Below, in pieces: positions 43,418 to 55,031 of a stretch of 64,000 nt of DNA (its first letter is position 1; each line of letters starts with the position of its first letter). Under the pieces are notes generated by a model, which saw only the letters and a list, made by a program, of their open reading frames with translations, searched no databases and was not told the origin of the DNA. This stretch comes from Lentinula raphanica. Its lineage: Eukaryota; Basidiomycota; Agaricomycetes; Agaricales; Omphalotaceae. The position numbers and the translations under genes are program-made. The stretch spans positions 1,178,001 to 1,242,000 of the forward strand of contig JANVFP010000004.1 of NCBI GenBank assembly GCA_027919835.1, read 5' to 3'.

Positions 43418-44136
43418 ACTACCTTGGAATGATTATTTCTAAAGGTTATGTGAAGATGGATCCAAAGAAGCTTGCTGGAGTTCTTGAGTGGCCTGTACCA
43501 ACAAAAGTAAAACATGTTCAAGCATTCTTGGGCTTTGCAAATTTCTACAGAAGATTTATTAAAGATTTTGCCAAGATTGCAAGGCCACTCACCAATCTCA
43601 CTAAAAAGGATCAACCTTGGCTCTGGGATGACATAGCACAGGAAGCATTTGAAGCGCTGAAAAAGGCTTTCACAACTGCTCCTATTTTGAGAATACCGGA
43701 TGACACTAATCCTTTCCGACTAGGCACTGATGCCAGTGATTTTGCAGTCGGAGCTGTATTGTATCAACTGGACCCAGATGACAATCTGTGGCATCCAGTT
43801 GCCTTCTATTCCAAGTCACTCAGTGTTCATGAACGTAACTATGAGATATATGACAAGGAATTGCTTGCAATTATACGAGCATTGGAAGAATATCGACATT
43901 ACTTGGAAGGTCATCCAGAAAAATTTGAAATATGGTCAGATCATCAGAATTTGACTTATTTCCGGTCTGCCCAGAAGCTAACACGAAGACAAGCGAGATG
44001 GGCTTTGTATCTTACTCGCTTTGATTATTCTCTACGGCATAAGCCAGGAAAAACAATGCAGGCTGAAGACCCTCTGTCCAGGAGGCCAGATCATGAGGAG
44101 GGGTACACCTCGACAATCGAGATCAGATTTTATTAA
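43393..44136 (+). pseudogene. Chromovirus Pol: RT connection and RNase H segment
   Basis: Continues RT with LGFANFYRRFIKDFAKIARP, then RNase H: FRLGTDASDFAVGAVLYQ, YEIYDKELLAIIRALEEYRH, IWSDHQNLTYF, and the usual end LRHKPGKTMQAEDPLSRRPD. The frame derails at the G run near 44100-44103, where one G seems missing; the integrase part resumes one frame over. Confidence 0.9.
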
Positions 44137-45731
44137 AACCTGAATTTTTTGCCATTCAGGCTATTGAGGCTGCTCATGAATCGCCTATAAATGATGAACA
44201 AATCCTAAGGGAGGTCAAGGAAGCCTTGCTAACTGATGAAGTTACAAAGGATTATAAATCACTTCTGTCATCAGGACCACGAGAATTCAAGAAATCACTT
44301 GAAGAGTGGAACTACGAAAATGGGTTACTACTCTATCGTAGCAAAATATATATACCAAAGAGCACGGACGATCATTTACGAAAACGAATAGTCCAGATGC
44401 ATCATGATTTACCATCAGCAGGACATCCTGGGAGATGGAAAACCTATGAACTCGTATCCCGAAACTATTGGTGGCCAGGGATGTCAGTCTTTGTTAAAAA
44501 CTATGTTTCAGGCTGTGACACTTGTCAGCGGATGAAAAATCGCTCACAACAGCCCTTTGGACCCTTACAACCAAATAAAGTACCAAATGGACCTTGGGAG
44601 ATCATTTCCATAGATCTTATCACCCAGTTACCACCATCTGGAGAATACAATGCTATCTGTGTTGTGGTAGACCGTCTTACCAAGCGAGCACACTTCTTTG
44701 CAATTACAAACAACTTTACAGCTAAAGACTTAGCAAGGTTACTCTATGACAGAATCTATCCTCTGCATGGATTACCATTGCAAATCATATCTGATAGAGG
44801 AACACAGTTTGCAGCTGAAGTGTTTCAAGAATGGTGTAGACTACTCGGAATAGAATCCTCTATGTCAACTGCCTATCATCCACAAACAGATGGACAAACA
44901 GAACGTGTCAACCAGATTTTGGAACAATATCTTCGGTGCTATGTTGATTATAACCTCAATAACTGGGCCAACCTATTAGGCACAGCAGAGTTTGCATACA
45001 GCAATCAAGCACATGAAGGCACTAAGGAGAGTCCATTCTTTTTGGAATATGGTCGACATCCTCGTGCAGGTCCTATTCTTATTAAAAACCATGGGTCCAT
45101 TGACTTCAATGACATAATGCAACAAAGATTTGAAGCACAAGAGCAGGCAAAATCTGCACTCAAGTTGGCAGCTGAACGGATGAAATGGTATTATGATAAA
45201 GGAGTTCAAAATATACCATTCAAAGTTGGAGACAAAGTTCTGTTGAATCTTAAAGACTATCAAACTACAGAACGTGCTTTACAACCAAGATATGAAGGAC
45301 CATTCAAAATTGTCAGAAAATTATCTGATGTAACTTTTGAATTGAAATTACCTCCAAAATATCGCAGTATACATCCAGTCTTTCATGCTAGCAAACTTGC
45401 CACCTATATGGAATCTACTATTCCAGGACAAAAACCACCTACTCCTGAGACTATTATAGTCAATGGAAAGGAAGAATGGATAGTGGAGAAAATCTTACAA
45501 CACCGAATTCGGGGAAAGAAGTTACAATATCTGGTTAGATGGAAAGGTTTCACTAGAGAGGATGACACCTGGGAACCTGTTGCAAATCTAAAAAATGCAC
45601 CAGAAAAAATCAAAGAATATAAAAAAGAAAATAATAATGCAGCTCAAAGTATGGAACTGGATCTCTTCTCAACGGAGCTCGAATCTGAAGAGGGGGTAAT
45701 GTCACAGATTTCCTTATACTCCTATCCTTGA
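44104..45731 (+). pseudogene. Chromovirus Pol: integrase with chromodomain
   Basis: The frame is open from about 44104, with the next ATG at 44226. It has the H2C2 zinc finger (HHDLPSAGHPGRWK, CDTCQRMK), the catalytic D,D,E core (ISIDLITQLP, IISDRGTQFAAEVFQEW, HPQTDGQTERVNQ) and the GPY/F-like KVGDKVLLNLKDY. A C-terminal chromodomain follows (EEWIVEKILQHRIRGKKL, YLVRWKGFTREDDTWEP), which in this group targets integration to heterochromatin marks. The stop lies just inside the 3' LTR. Confidence 0.9.
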
Positions 45732-46172
45732 TCATTTATCTTATCTTTTTCCTATTTTATCATTTGATTATCAGTAGTAGTTTATTAGCTAAGCATCTCT
45801 GTGCCATCATCTTCTCATATGTACAATCACACAGTAATATCAGGTTACTTGGCTACAGTAACATCAGGGTACCTGACTACAGTAATATCAGGTTACCTGG
45901 CTACAGTAATATCAGGTCACTTAGTTACACTGATATTAAGTTACCTAGCTACATTAATATCAGGTCACTTAGATACACTGATATTAAGTTACCTAGCTAC
46001 ATGGATATTAGATTACCCACTGTTCCAGAGTAGTATAAATACCCCTCTGTATTCCTGGGTATCCCCCCAGATTCAAGAACATCTTTTATCCTCTTGTGAT
46101 CAACTTGTGCTCATACTCTGTCACTATCCCCAACCTTTGCAACTACAACTAGGTGAGTTCTAAGTTGTGATA
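45700..46172 (+). repeat. 3' LTR of the chromovirus
   Basis: 473 bp, no difference from the 5' LTR noticed by eye. It follows GAAGAGGGGGTAA. Confidence 0.9.
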
Positions 46173-46177
46173 CAGAC

Positions 46178-46673
46178 ACTGCAAGACGTGTTAGATAACG
46201 AGAAAGTGGTATACCAGAAACTACATTACCTGCATTTCATTGCAGAAGATATCAACATATTGGCAGCAGCGTTCATTCGCCCAATGCCGACAAACTTCTA
46301 TCAAGGAGTTGAGATACATCACTGATTTTAACTACACAGATTTTCTGACATCGTTATTGGATCACACCACTGTTCCAAAGTTGGAGGTTTTCTCTGGACT
46401 TCCTCCATGGTCTGTCTGTTGTGTGCACCTGTCCGGTGACCATTACGGAAGATCACCTTTGAAGGAGGCGATATGAGAGATGAGATGTGGTGTGGCATTG
46501 TGGATGCTTTATTGACGGCAGACAACCTCCAAGAACTAATCCTTCGTCAAGGGTGGGGATATGACAAATCAGATTTCGATCGCCTCTATAACACGACACA
46601 AAAATTAGAATCGATAGACTTTGTGTTAACTCGTACTGCTGAACGTACCACAGTTGAGTGCCTTTTCACGTAA
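46178..46673 (+). pseudogene. Host-like ORF, 3' part, with further frame breaks
   Basis: Directly after the chromovirus the frame of 38294-38568 resumes as LQDVLDNEKVVYQKLHYLHF, EDINILAAAFIRPMPTNFY and ends at a TGA near 46323. Related-looking text continues in other frames (DFLTSLLDHTTVPKLEVFSG; then LLTADNLQELILRQGWGYDK, LYNTTQKLESIDFVL). The Leu-rich pattern suggests an LRR/F-box-like protein that was already decaying. Identity uncertain. Confidence 0.4.
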
Positions 46674-47620
46674 CCAGTACAATCTTTGACAATGTATGTC
46701 CCAGGTGAACAACCTCACAGCTTTATACAGCTCCGTCATGAACATTGGTGATAATCTCTCCTCAATAACAGTTCATACTAATGGGTGCAACGTATCCGAG
46801 AAGAATGCACATTCCATTGCATGGAACAAAGCCAAAAAAAAATGATGGGTAGAAATGTAACTGTACATGTTCTAGATTAGGACTCATTCATTATGGAAAG
46901 AGAAGCTTAACAGACACAGACCTCGACATATGATGCCAAAAATCGTGTGAACAAGCTCTGCATGGTACAACAGATTTATTGAAGATGATGGTTAAAACTT
47001 GAGACGCGCTCTGTAACGGCTGTGATCTCTACATTCCCATGAAGAGTCAGTTAAACAGCCTGGGCCCATTGATTGCAAGCAAGGTGTAGGTCCCCACCAG
47101 GGATCGTTAATGATATGCTATATATGGTAACCTCTTGACTCTTTCTCAGAAATTTTTTACCTGCAAGAGCGGATGGGAAGGAGTCTGCATGAAAACATGC
47201 ATTTCAGCATTTCACGTGGGGATATCCATGACTCATAGGCTCGGAATCCTTCCGGCATCACGTCAGAGTTGGCAGTTTGACCAGCTCAGAATGAGCGCCG
47301 GCAAACTTGAGTCTTCGAACGCCGCATGTGATGCTTGCCGCGCTTGCTTCACACCACCATCATGCATGTCTGGGTGGTGCAAAAGCCTCACATTGAAGCC
47401 TCTACATCAACTCAGCCTTCTTTAATTTGCTCTACTACTTTCCTCAGTCTCACTTCAAAGCTCATCTCCTGGTTGCCACCACCTCAGACATCCCAATAAT
47501 CACACTGGACAACAGCCACAGCCACTGCTATGCCTCAAAGGTGGAAGGTTTCTTAGAAGATAGAGGGTTTTCTCAAACTATGAGGTCTGTTCCCTTCCTT
47601 TTCATCACTCCTACTGCAGG
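46674..47620. other. Unassigned sequence between the split ORF and the minisatellite block
   Basis: About 950 bp. ORFs are short and show no domain. One 28-bp stretch (GTAGGT...GGGATCGTTAATGA, 47088-47111) resembles 20319-20345, hinting at an old dispersed repeat. Confidence 0.4.
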
Positions 47621-47626
47621 CATAAG

Positions 47627-48490
47627 ATGATGACTGCTAATGCTAATGCCACCCCCTCATGCACTGCCACTGCTCACACCCTCGCCACTACCGCTATCCT
47701 TGCCGCTACCGCTACCATTAACACCCTTGCCACTACCGCTACCACCAACACCCTCGCCGCTACCGCCAATGCCCTCACCGCTACCACTAACACCCGTGCA
47801 AGTCGCCACCGCTACCGCTATTGCCAGTTTGGCTTCGGCCTTATTCTTGATTGGCTTCGGCCTTCGAGCATGCAGTTAAGATATGTCTTGACTGCATGGG
47901 CTGCTGCTACCGCTACCGCTACTCCAAATGCTATGCTACCACTACTTCAAACGCTATGCTACTTCAAATGCTATGTTGCTTCAAATGCTTTGTTGCGTCA
48001 AATGCTATGTTGCTTCAAATGCTTTGTTGCGTCAAATGCTATGTTGCTTCAAATGCTTTGTTGCGTCAAATGCTATGTTACTTCAAACGCTATGCTACTT
48101 CAAATGCTATGTTACTTCAAACGCTATGCCACTTCAAATGTTATGCTACTTCAAATGCTATGCTACTGCTACGGCCAGTTTGGCTTTGGCCTTACTTTTG
48201 ATTGGCTTCGGCCTCCAAGCTTGTAGTTAGGATACGTCCTACTACATGGGCTGCTACTGCTACTGCTATGCTGTGCTACTGTGAGGTTGGTTTGACCTTG
48301 CTCTTGATTGGTTTTGGCCAATGAGCATGTAGTTAGGTTATATCCTACTGCATGGGCTGCTACAGCTACTGCTGAGGCCAAGGCCAAGGCTAATGCTAAT
48401 GCTACTGCTACTGCTACTGCTGCCACTACTGCCAATGCTGTTGCTCATGCTAATGCTCATGCTTTTGCTAATGCTTATCCTATTGCTTGA
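47627..48490. repeat. Satellite block: GCTACC microsatellite, 17-bp minisatellite and a ~90-bp module in three copies
   Basis: At 47640-47800 lie GCTACC/ACC-type short repeats. From about 47945 to 48170 run about 13 units of TTCAAATGCTATGTTGC, partly alternating with TTCAAATGCTTTGTTGC and GTCAAATGCTATGTTGC (34-bp higher order). A ~90-bp module containing TTGATTGGCTTCGGCC and CATGGGCTGCTAC occurs three times (about 47822, 48173, 48285). 48355-48490 is a GCTAATGCT/GCTACTGCT hexamer array. Alanine-rich ORFs here reflect the repeats. Confidence 0.8.
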
Positions 48491-49159
48491 ATCTGCTTAT
48501 GCTTTGCTTGCTTGACACAAGGTCCTTTGCCACTGCTTCTGTCACTAGTGCTCATTCCAATGATCTTGTCAGCTATACTTCCCATTCAATCCTTGCTAAG
48601 TTAAGTGCTACTCCTACTGTCTGGGGTATCCACAGTCACTGGATGCGTCGTGCACTCCTACTAGGATGGGTATCGCAGCTGACCATGGATACTTTTCCGT
48701 ACTGGGACCCAAAGGCCTTACGGCCTTTTTCCCAATGACTTGCTATGCTGTTTCACTACCTGTGCATTTGATTGTTCCACACTATCTAAGCTTCACGGTA
48801 GCAGTTCAAAGATTCAAAAATCCGAGCATGGGGGTCCCTGTGTCCCTTGCAACCAGGCTGTTATTCAACATATGTGTTTACTCTTCGTTGAACTATCAGA
48901 CTGGCTAGCGAGGCTATACTGTTCCTGAGTGTTTGATAAATGTCACACCCTTTTTTTGAACAAGTTTTTATCTCTCATTTGCAATAACTGCAAGTAAATA
49001 TTGAAACAAGCCAATGATGAGCTGGAATAGGCCTCAAAGATTATACTGAGATAGACTTAGGAGCAGGGAGTGCTCTGAGCTCACAAGAACAAGCATTTTC
49101 GGTCAAAATAACTTCCCTCCCCGGTTACACTACCTTATGGACCATAGTAGATACAATAA
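48491..49159. other. Spacer between the repeat block and CCT2
   Basis: About 670 bp without a recognisable gene. It includes GGGACCCAAAGGCCTTACGGCC with a small hairpin (AAGGCC...GGCCTT-like) near 48710 and presumably the CCT2 3' end region near 49160. Confidence 0.4.
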
Positions 49160-51202
49160 TCAAACTGCTTCTCTTTTCCTAGGTGCTGCGCGAAGGATGT
49201 CATCCACACTTAGATGAAGAATATAAGTGATGGTCAAGAGGGATGGGATGAAATTTTACCGGATGATCATTTCCGCTGCTTCGCTTGCACTTAGGACAAC
49301 CTGTCTTTTCAGTTTGTAACTTTCTGTGACACCGAGCTGGCTCATGGACCCAATTGTTCCTTGGTTCATATCTGAGGAACTTGGTTAATCGACATCTTCG
49401 AAGCAGAACGAAAGTTACCTAGTCCCGCATCAGATTGACCTTCATAATGGGCAGCCCTAAGCTTAGCCACTAAATCTGACGAATCATATCCAGCATTATC
49501 AGCGAGAATGGTGGGCATCTGGCGCAGGGCACGTCCGAATGCCTCAGCAGCAATTGCCTTCTTTCCTTTGACCTTTCTCACTTCTTCGTCAACAGCACAA
49601 CTCATCAGCATTTCAGAGCAACCTCCGCCAAGGACAGTCCGAGTCTCCTTCACAGTTTGAGATAGGACCGAGAGTGCGTCATGTAACGAACGTTCGGCTT
49701 CGTCCACCATCTGAGAAGTCGAGCCACGAAGAACGACTGTACAAGCCTCGCCAGCAGCAACTCCGGAGAATTTGATCAGCTAAATTTTCGTGAGCAATGG
49801 GTCGGATGAAACGCGAATGGTAACAACTCACCTTGTCCTCGCCGATGATAACTTCCTCAATCAACTCGCACTCTCCTAACTTGATCAAATCTGGTCGATC
49901 AAATGTTGAAGCAATTTCGCCGCCCGTTACCAACGATAGTCGCTCTACGCCTTCGAAATCTGCGTGTTCTATTACCATAATACCTTTCTCTGCGAATAGG
50001 GATTCTGGATAATTGTAGACGAGCTGACGATTGACGAAACAGTTGATTCCATGAGAGGCAATCGCGTCCACCTTCGCCTTCATTTTTTCCTGTTCAAGCC
50101 GAAATCGTGATGAGAATGGCATCATCATAAACACAAAACCTACGCGCTCGGCTCTTTCAAGTTCAGCAAGTTTTCCAGTTCCATCGACCTTGACTTGAGC
50201 CCCGAATATCTTGATCTTATCCGTGTCCATAGCTGTTGGACAAAAGAATAGGAAGAGAGCGTTCAATGTCAGCGATGACTGCACTTACATGTATTTGCAA
50301 TCATTATTTTCGCGTTCTCTAATCGTTTTGGTGAGTTCACTGCTATTGTCTTATCCAATATGAAGCCTAGGAATATTAGAATCAAAACCCCGATACGCCT
50401 TCATGTGGGTCAAAGACTACCTTCGTCGAGGTAAGAATCAGTCAGTTTTCCACCAACTTTTTTGATGATTTGGATGTGTTCTAGATCGGTTGAGCCCTAT
50501 GTATTTTACCTGCCTGAGTAACGTAGAAAACAGCAATGCATGACAAGCATACCTTCAGTCTAAGTACTGCATCAACGGCCAAATCTGCGAAATACCCCTT
50601 GTCTTGTGACAAAACCTTGGATGAAAGCGTCGTTCGTGCGATGTTGTAGAGATCATCTCTAAATTTTGCAGGTTCCGACCTAAACCCCATTGGTAAACAC
50701 TCGTTAGATTAACGCGATCGACACTCACGAGTGATCAACAGCAGCAGCTTCTAACGCTCTCAATGCCGCCAGACTCGCGATTCTATAGCCTTCAACGATG
50801 GTTTGAGGATGTATCTTCATCGCGATCAGCTTCTCCGCCTCTCTCAGCAGCTCAGCCGCAAGCACGCAAACACTCGTTGTTCCGTCGCCAACTTCATCGT
50901 CCTGGACTTTTGAGATGTTGACCAAAATTTTGGCAGCAGCGTTGTCTAATTGGATGGCTTTGAGAATGGTAGCTCCATCGTTGGTAACGTTGATCTCTCC
51001 TGTTGATGCAGATTGGAGAATTTTGTTCATTCCTTTCGGTCCTAACGTCGATTTGACGAGATCTCCGAGAGCAAGTGCTCCTACGAATGACGAGAGACGC
51101 GCGTTCTCTGCCTTTTCTTCTGTGGCCTAGCAAAGGATCAGTACGATTGTCATCACTACGAGCGATGTTCTTCACCTGCTCATTGAAAATTTGCATTGAC
51201 AT
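49160..51202 (-). CDS. CCT2: T-complex chaperonin CCT subunit beta
   Basis: Nine exons fit canonical introns: 51176-51202, 50729-51126, 50553-50679, 50421-50496, 50289-50366, 49832-50232, 49419-49779, 49260-49371 and 49160-49208. The protein starts MSMQIFNEQ. It has the chaperonin ATP-binding signatures [21 protein letters not shown] and [11 protein letters not shown], apical-domain text [20 protein letters not shown] and [10 protein letters not shown], then [27 protein letters not shown], and ends [15 protein letters not shown]. These are characteristic of CCT2, one of eight subunits of the cytosolic ring folding actin and tubulin. No lesions found. Confidence 0.95.
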
Positions 51203-51511
51203 TTTGAAGAGAAATGGATGACGGACGAAGGCAAACTCAAAAAAGGCGTCTAACTGATCACATGTATCTACATACATATCGATCACGGCCTCATTCAAAT
51301 TTTTGCCTTACACCAGCTTTCCTCACATGAAATGAACTCATATTCATTGGATAACATAGCACATAGGTTGTATTTAAGGAGCATGCGGCGCTGAACATGA
51401 ACACGTATCGTATTCTTAGTAACAGATCATGTAGCAAGGGTCGAGTAGTTCGCGTTGAGATTCAGGAAAACTACAGCAGCTTAGTCGAACTCGATACGAA
51501 ACCAGAGGTTC
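51203..51511. other. Intergenic region CCT2/RPS6
   Basis: 309 bp between the CCT2 start codon and the RPS6 stop, both genes on the minus strand. It must hold the CCT2 promoter and RPS6 3' UTR. No distinct motif identified. Confidence 0.5.
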
Positions 51512-52387
51512 TTAAGCTGTCCTGTAATTGGGAAAGAGATCAACGAAGGAAGGCATTCCAGAAAGCTAGGACGTACTTGTGGTGGCTGGCTTTGATAGCT
51601 GCGACCTTGGCCTTCTTCTCCGCAACACGCTTGCTAAGTAAAGCATCGTATTCGGCCTTCTGCTCCTTCTGGTGCTCGAGCTTGCGGCGTTTGATGGAGC
51701 GAAGGTGACGCCGACGCTGAAGGCGCATTGGGGTGACGAGGCGCTGAATCTTCGGACTATACACGAATCAACACATTTGCTTGAACCTGGAGAGAAATAA
51801 CAACATACGCCTTGGTGTAAGGCTTAGCACCCTCCTTTTTCTTGCTCACGACTTCTCTTCGTACAACATACTTTCTCACATCGTCCTCTTTCGACAAGTT
51901 GAAGAACTTCCTAATTTTTGTTGCTCTCTTGGGACCAAGTCGTTTAGGGAGGACGGTGTCCGTCAAACCAGGGATGTCCTGCTGACCCTGTTTGACAATA
52001 ACCACAGAAAGAACGGCGATGTCCGGGCCAACGATGCACCCACGAACGGACTTGCGTTTACGTTCACCAGTTCGGCGGGGACGGTAGCAAGAGTGACCGT
52101 CGGAAAGAAGGAGTCGGGTACGATGAGGGAGGAGAACTCCTTGTTTCATAGGAAAGCCCTGCTTGTCGTTTCCTCCAGTTATCCGGAAAATGTATCCAGC
52201 AAACTCATCACCGATAGAGTCGGCAGGAACCTCTTGGGACATCTTCTTGTCGAAGAACACACGGTAACGTTTCTCATCATCGAGATCGATGAGTTTTTGA
52301 GCCCCCGTGGCGGGGTCTGTTAAGCAAGGATAAGATATAGGATGAAGACAGGATATCGAAAGGCGCACTGGCAATATTGAGCTTCAT
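51512..52387 (-). CDS. RPS6: 40S ribosomal protein eS6
   Basis: Four exons: 52369-52387, 51809-52316, 51577-51756 and 51512-51521, joining to [20 protein letters not shown] at the start. Conserved blocks include [52 protein letters not shown] and [20 protein letters not shown]. The C-terminal basic helix ([19 protein letters not shown]) ends KASHHKTA. The gene begins with a very short first exon, common in fungal ribosomal protein genes. The mammalian-type Ser-rich phosphorylation tail is reduced to a Ser-His-His-Lys-Thr end. Confidence 0.95.
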
Positions 52388-52988
52388 GTTCTTTTCTTGT
52401 TATGATGACAGCGACTCCCTCGTTGCTGTAGTTCCGCCTTACCTGTCGTTGAAGTCAGAACTAATGAAATGCTTCAATCAAACGATTATCCTGCACCACG
52501 TATCACGGCAAAGAGGATACACGAAGCGATACGCTGAGATATACTGAGAGAAAGTTTGCTCACCTTTTCTGACGACCAGGGAGAAAAATAACACTTTGAA
52601 ATCGAAGTGTTCCTGCATGCGTCCCGTGGTCTCGAGCAGCTGTACAGTTGATTCCCATGATGGAAGAAAGTTCCCATCACGTGGTGAGCTTTAAATTTAT
52701 TATTTCACATAGTGATAAGTTACAGTCTTCCACTCAAATCCACGTATTTTCTACTCTGATCTACTGGCTTTGAGCGTAAGGCATCCCATCGTCCTTGTCT
52801 GAAAGCATGGTGTATATCATCTCCTGCGACCAAAACAGTTCAGACCGAGACTTCAGCGAGGTTCGTTTCGGCCAAGTTTCGGCAGCACGGCAGTAGCTAG
52901 CCGGATCTCCAACATGTGATTTGCACCCGTCTCCAACTTGTCTATTCACACCTTTCGACTTGTTAGCAGCAGCTCAAGTCGACGAGCA
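52388..52988. other. Bidirectional intergenic region RPS6/PEX13
   Basis: About 600 bp between two divergently transcribed genes. It contains T/A-rich parts near 52690-52710 and no obvious coding sequence. Confidence 0.5.
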
Positions 52989-54215
52989 ATGGGCTCACCA
53001 CCCAAACCTTGGGAACGCTCAGGAGCAATCTCCTCAGCCTCCGCACCCTCATTACCCACTTCGACTTCCTCTTCATCAACAACACCAACAGCAGTCGCCA
53101 ACTCTGTTCCATCATCATCAACGGTCCCTGAACGACCAACGAACTCACCCGCGACCGCTACGACATCGGCGGTGTCAACAACAAATCCTTACTCCTATGG
53201 AGCATCTCCATACTCGAGGCTGGGTACCTATGGTGGCTATGGCTCATACGGCGGTGGCTTGGGTAGCTACGGTGGACTTGGCGGGTATGGTGGATTTGGA
53301 AATTACGGCGGCGGGATCGGTGGTTACGGTGGTTACGGTGGATATGGTAGTCTTGGGATGGGCTATGGAGCTGGCATGTATGGAGGCGGTTACGGTCCCG
53401 GAACCATGCTGGGCCCTAACGGAGTTCCTATCGATGCCAATGGCAATCCCTTACCACCCTCTCTTACACAGACACTCGAGCACACCACCCAACATACATT
53501 TGCTCTCCTACATTCCATCGTACAAACTTTTTCCGGTGTCGCACAGATGCTCGAAAGCACGTTCATGGCCACCCACTCTTCTTTCTTCGCAATGGTCGGA
53601 GTTATCGACCAGTTTGGACATCTCCGGAACGCACTTGGGAGTGTTCTGGGTCTGTTCGGTCTCATGCGTTGGATGAAGGAACTGCTCACGGGTAGAAAGA
53701 GCAGTTCCGGTGCGTTGCCAGGCGAATTCCGCCAGTTCGTCAATGGTAAACCTGTTCAAGGACCATCGGGTCCGCCACCTCCACGGCCCAGTAAGAAGCC
53801 GCTGATCATATTCCTTCTCGCCATCTTTGGTATCCCGTACGCCATGAATAAACTAGTCAAAATACTCGCCGCAAGAGCGGAGGCTCAAGGTGCTATCGGC
53901 AGCCCTCTCAATGGCCAATCAGAATCTGGTCTCCCTCCTCTAGATCCCTCCTCCTTAACCTTTGCCCGTTCACTATATCCATTCACTGCCACCAATTCGT
54001 CAGAACTGAGCTTGAAGGAGAATGAGATAGTGGCGATAATGGGAAAATGGGATCAGGCAAGAGGGATCGAAGTTGATCCTCGCATCGAACTCCAGAATGG
54101 CATCGAAGCTGAGTGGTGGAGAGGGCGGACGCGGGAAGGCCGAGAGGGTTGGTTCCCAAGAAAGTGGGTCGAGGTGCTTCAGAGGAAGCAAGCTCCACCG
54201 AAAGTAGTAGATTGA
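52989..54215 (+). CDS. PEX13: Peroxin-13, peroxisomal import docking protein
   Basis: A single-exon gene of 408 residues. The start was placed at ATG 52989 because MGSPPKPWERSGA matches the conserved Pex13 N-terminus; the frame upstream lacks an earlier ATG. A Ser/Thr/Pro linker is followed by a Gly/Tyr-rich repeat region (about 75-140, YGGYG motifs). The central membrane-associated part contains HSIVQTFSGVAQMLESTFMA and LGSVLGLFGLMRWMKELL, and a second hydrophobic segment reads KPLIIFLLAIFGIPYAM. A C-terminal SH3 domain (about 310-395) contains ARSLYPFTATNSSELSLKE, EWWRGRT and GWFPRKWVEVL. Pex13 forms the docking complex with Pex14 and Pex17 for Pex5 cargo at the peroxisome membrane. Confidence 0.93.
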   Translation: MGSPPKPWERSGAISSASAPSLPTSTSSSSTTPTAVANSVPSSSTVPERPTNSPATATTSAVSTTNPYSYGASPYSRLGTYGGYGSYGGGLGSYGGLGGYGGFGNYGGGIGGYGGYGGYGSLGMGYGAGMYGGGYGPGTMLGPNGVPIDANGNPLPPSLTQTLEHTTQHTFALLHSIVQTFSGVAQMLESTFMATHSSFFAMVGVIDQFGHLRNALGSVLGLFGLMRWMKELLTGRKSSSGALPGEFRQFVNGKPVQGPSGPPPPRPSKKPLIIFLLAIFGIPYAMNKLVKILAARAEAQGAIGSPLNGQSESGLPPLDPSSLTFARSLYPFTATNSSELSLKENEIVAIMGKWDQARGIEVDPRIELQNGIEAEWWRGRTREGREGWFPRKWVEVLQRKQAPPKVVD

Positions 54216-55031
54216 GTGGATGTATCATCTATTTCTTTCTGATTCTGTTGTATCCTTCATTCGGTTCATCTCATTTATGCCATCCATTTCTCCTATACAT
54301 CTTCCATTTCGCTCGTTGTATCCCCTAGTTTCTTATACCGCTTCGACGATAATGTGCATGTTGATTGCTGGATACGTAGGACGCTATCTCCGAAAGATGA
54401 CAGCGTCGGTCAGAGCCCATAAGACCGCCTGGGATCATCGTCGAAGACTCGACACCTTTCGACCTTTCAGTGGATGACTCTTCTCATCCGAGTCCTGACC
54501 TCCACACTAAACCCGATTTGCTCCTGCCACTAACTGAGCTTGGTAACATTGAGGAACGACTGCATCTGCGGATCCCCGTTGCTAGACTATTGTAGATGTC
54601 CTCGTATTGGTCAACCCGCTCCCTTCATTAAACTGCCACACAGCAGGTAGTAGTAATAGCTGCCCCTGATTCGCAGGTTGAATTTCGTTTAAAAACTTGC
54701 TCGCCTCCCATACATAATTCGGTAATATAACGCCTATGTATCTGGCTTTAGAGGCTCTAAAGCTCAAAATTTGGTGAAAATCAATTTTCTGAGAGCTGAA
54801 CTTGCAAAATTTGAGGCTTTGAGCAACTTGTAAGTACTTACAATCAGCTGTGTAAAATAGGAGCTATTTCTTTGCCGGGTTCGGCAGCTCAAAATTTTTG
54901 GAAATAACACATTCTTCAACCTCAAAGTTCAAACGTTCAAGTTCTACTCAAGTCTCACAGGTCCTGCAACTTAGGTAGCTTTGGCGTTCCAAAACTCCTC
55001 GAAGAGTATCCTTCTTTTCGGAGATGCTCGA
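54216..55031. other. Intergenic region PEX13 to helicase
   Basis: About 800 bp. It includes GCTCAAAATTT repeated at about 54769 and 54890 within an AT-rich stretch (54740-54960) that may be a decayed short repeat. No gene seen. Confidence 0.4.

Larger units (their letters stand above)
38569..46172 (+). mobile_element. Ty3-type chromovirus (Tf1-like), complete with identical LTRs
   Basis: 473-bp LTRs (38569-39041, 45700-46172) appear identical; target duplication CAGAC (38564-38568, 46173-46177). Internal order: an extra 282-codon ORF, gag, protease, reverse transcriptase, RNase H, integrase and C-terminal chromodomain. A polypurine tract GAAGAGGGGG precedes the 3' LTR. Pol has two one-base lesions in homopolymers (43397-43401 and about 44100-44103), which is odd for an insertion with identical LTRs. 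Confidence 0.95.

Noticed and set aside
38670..46163. Repeated ORFs (ISGYLATVTSGYL...) at 38670-39032 and 45801-46163
   Set aside because: Translation of the short repeats inside the chromovirus LTRs; no independent coding evidence.
47627..48490. Ala/Thr-rich proteins of 60-199 aa
   Set aside because: Open frames arise from GCN-type microsatellites in several frames at once; no start context or domain.
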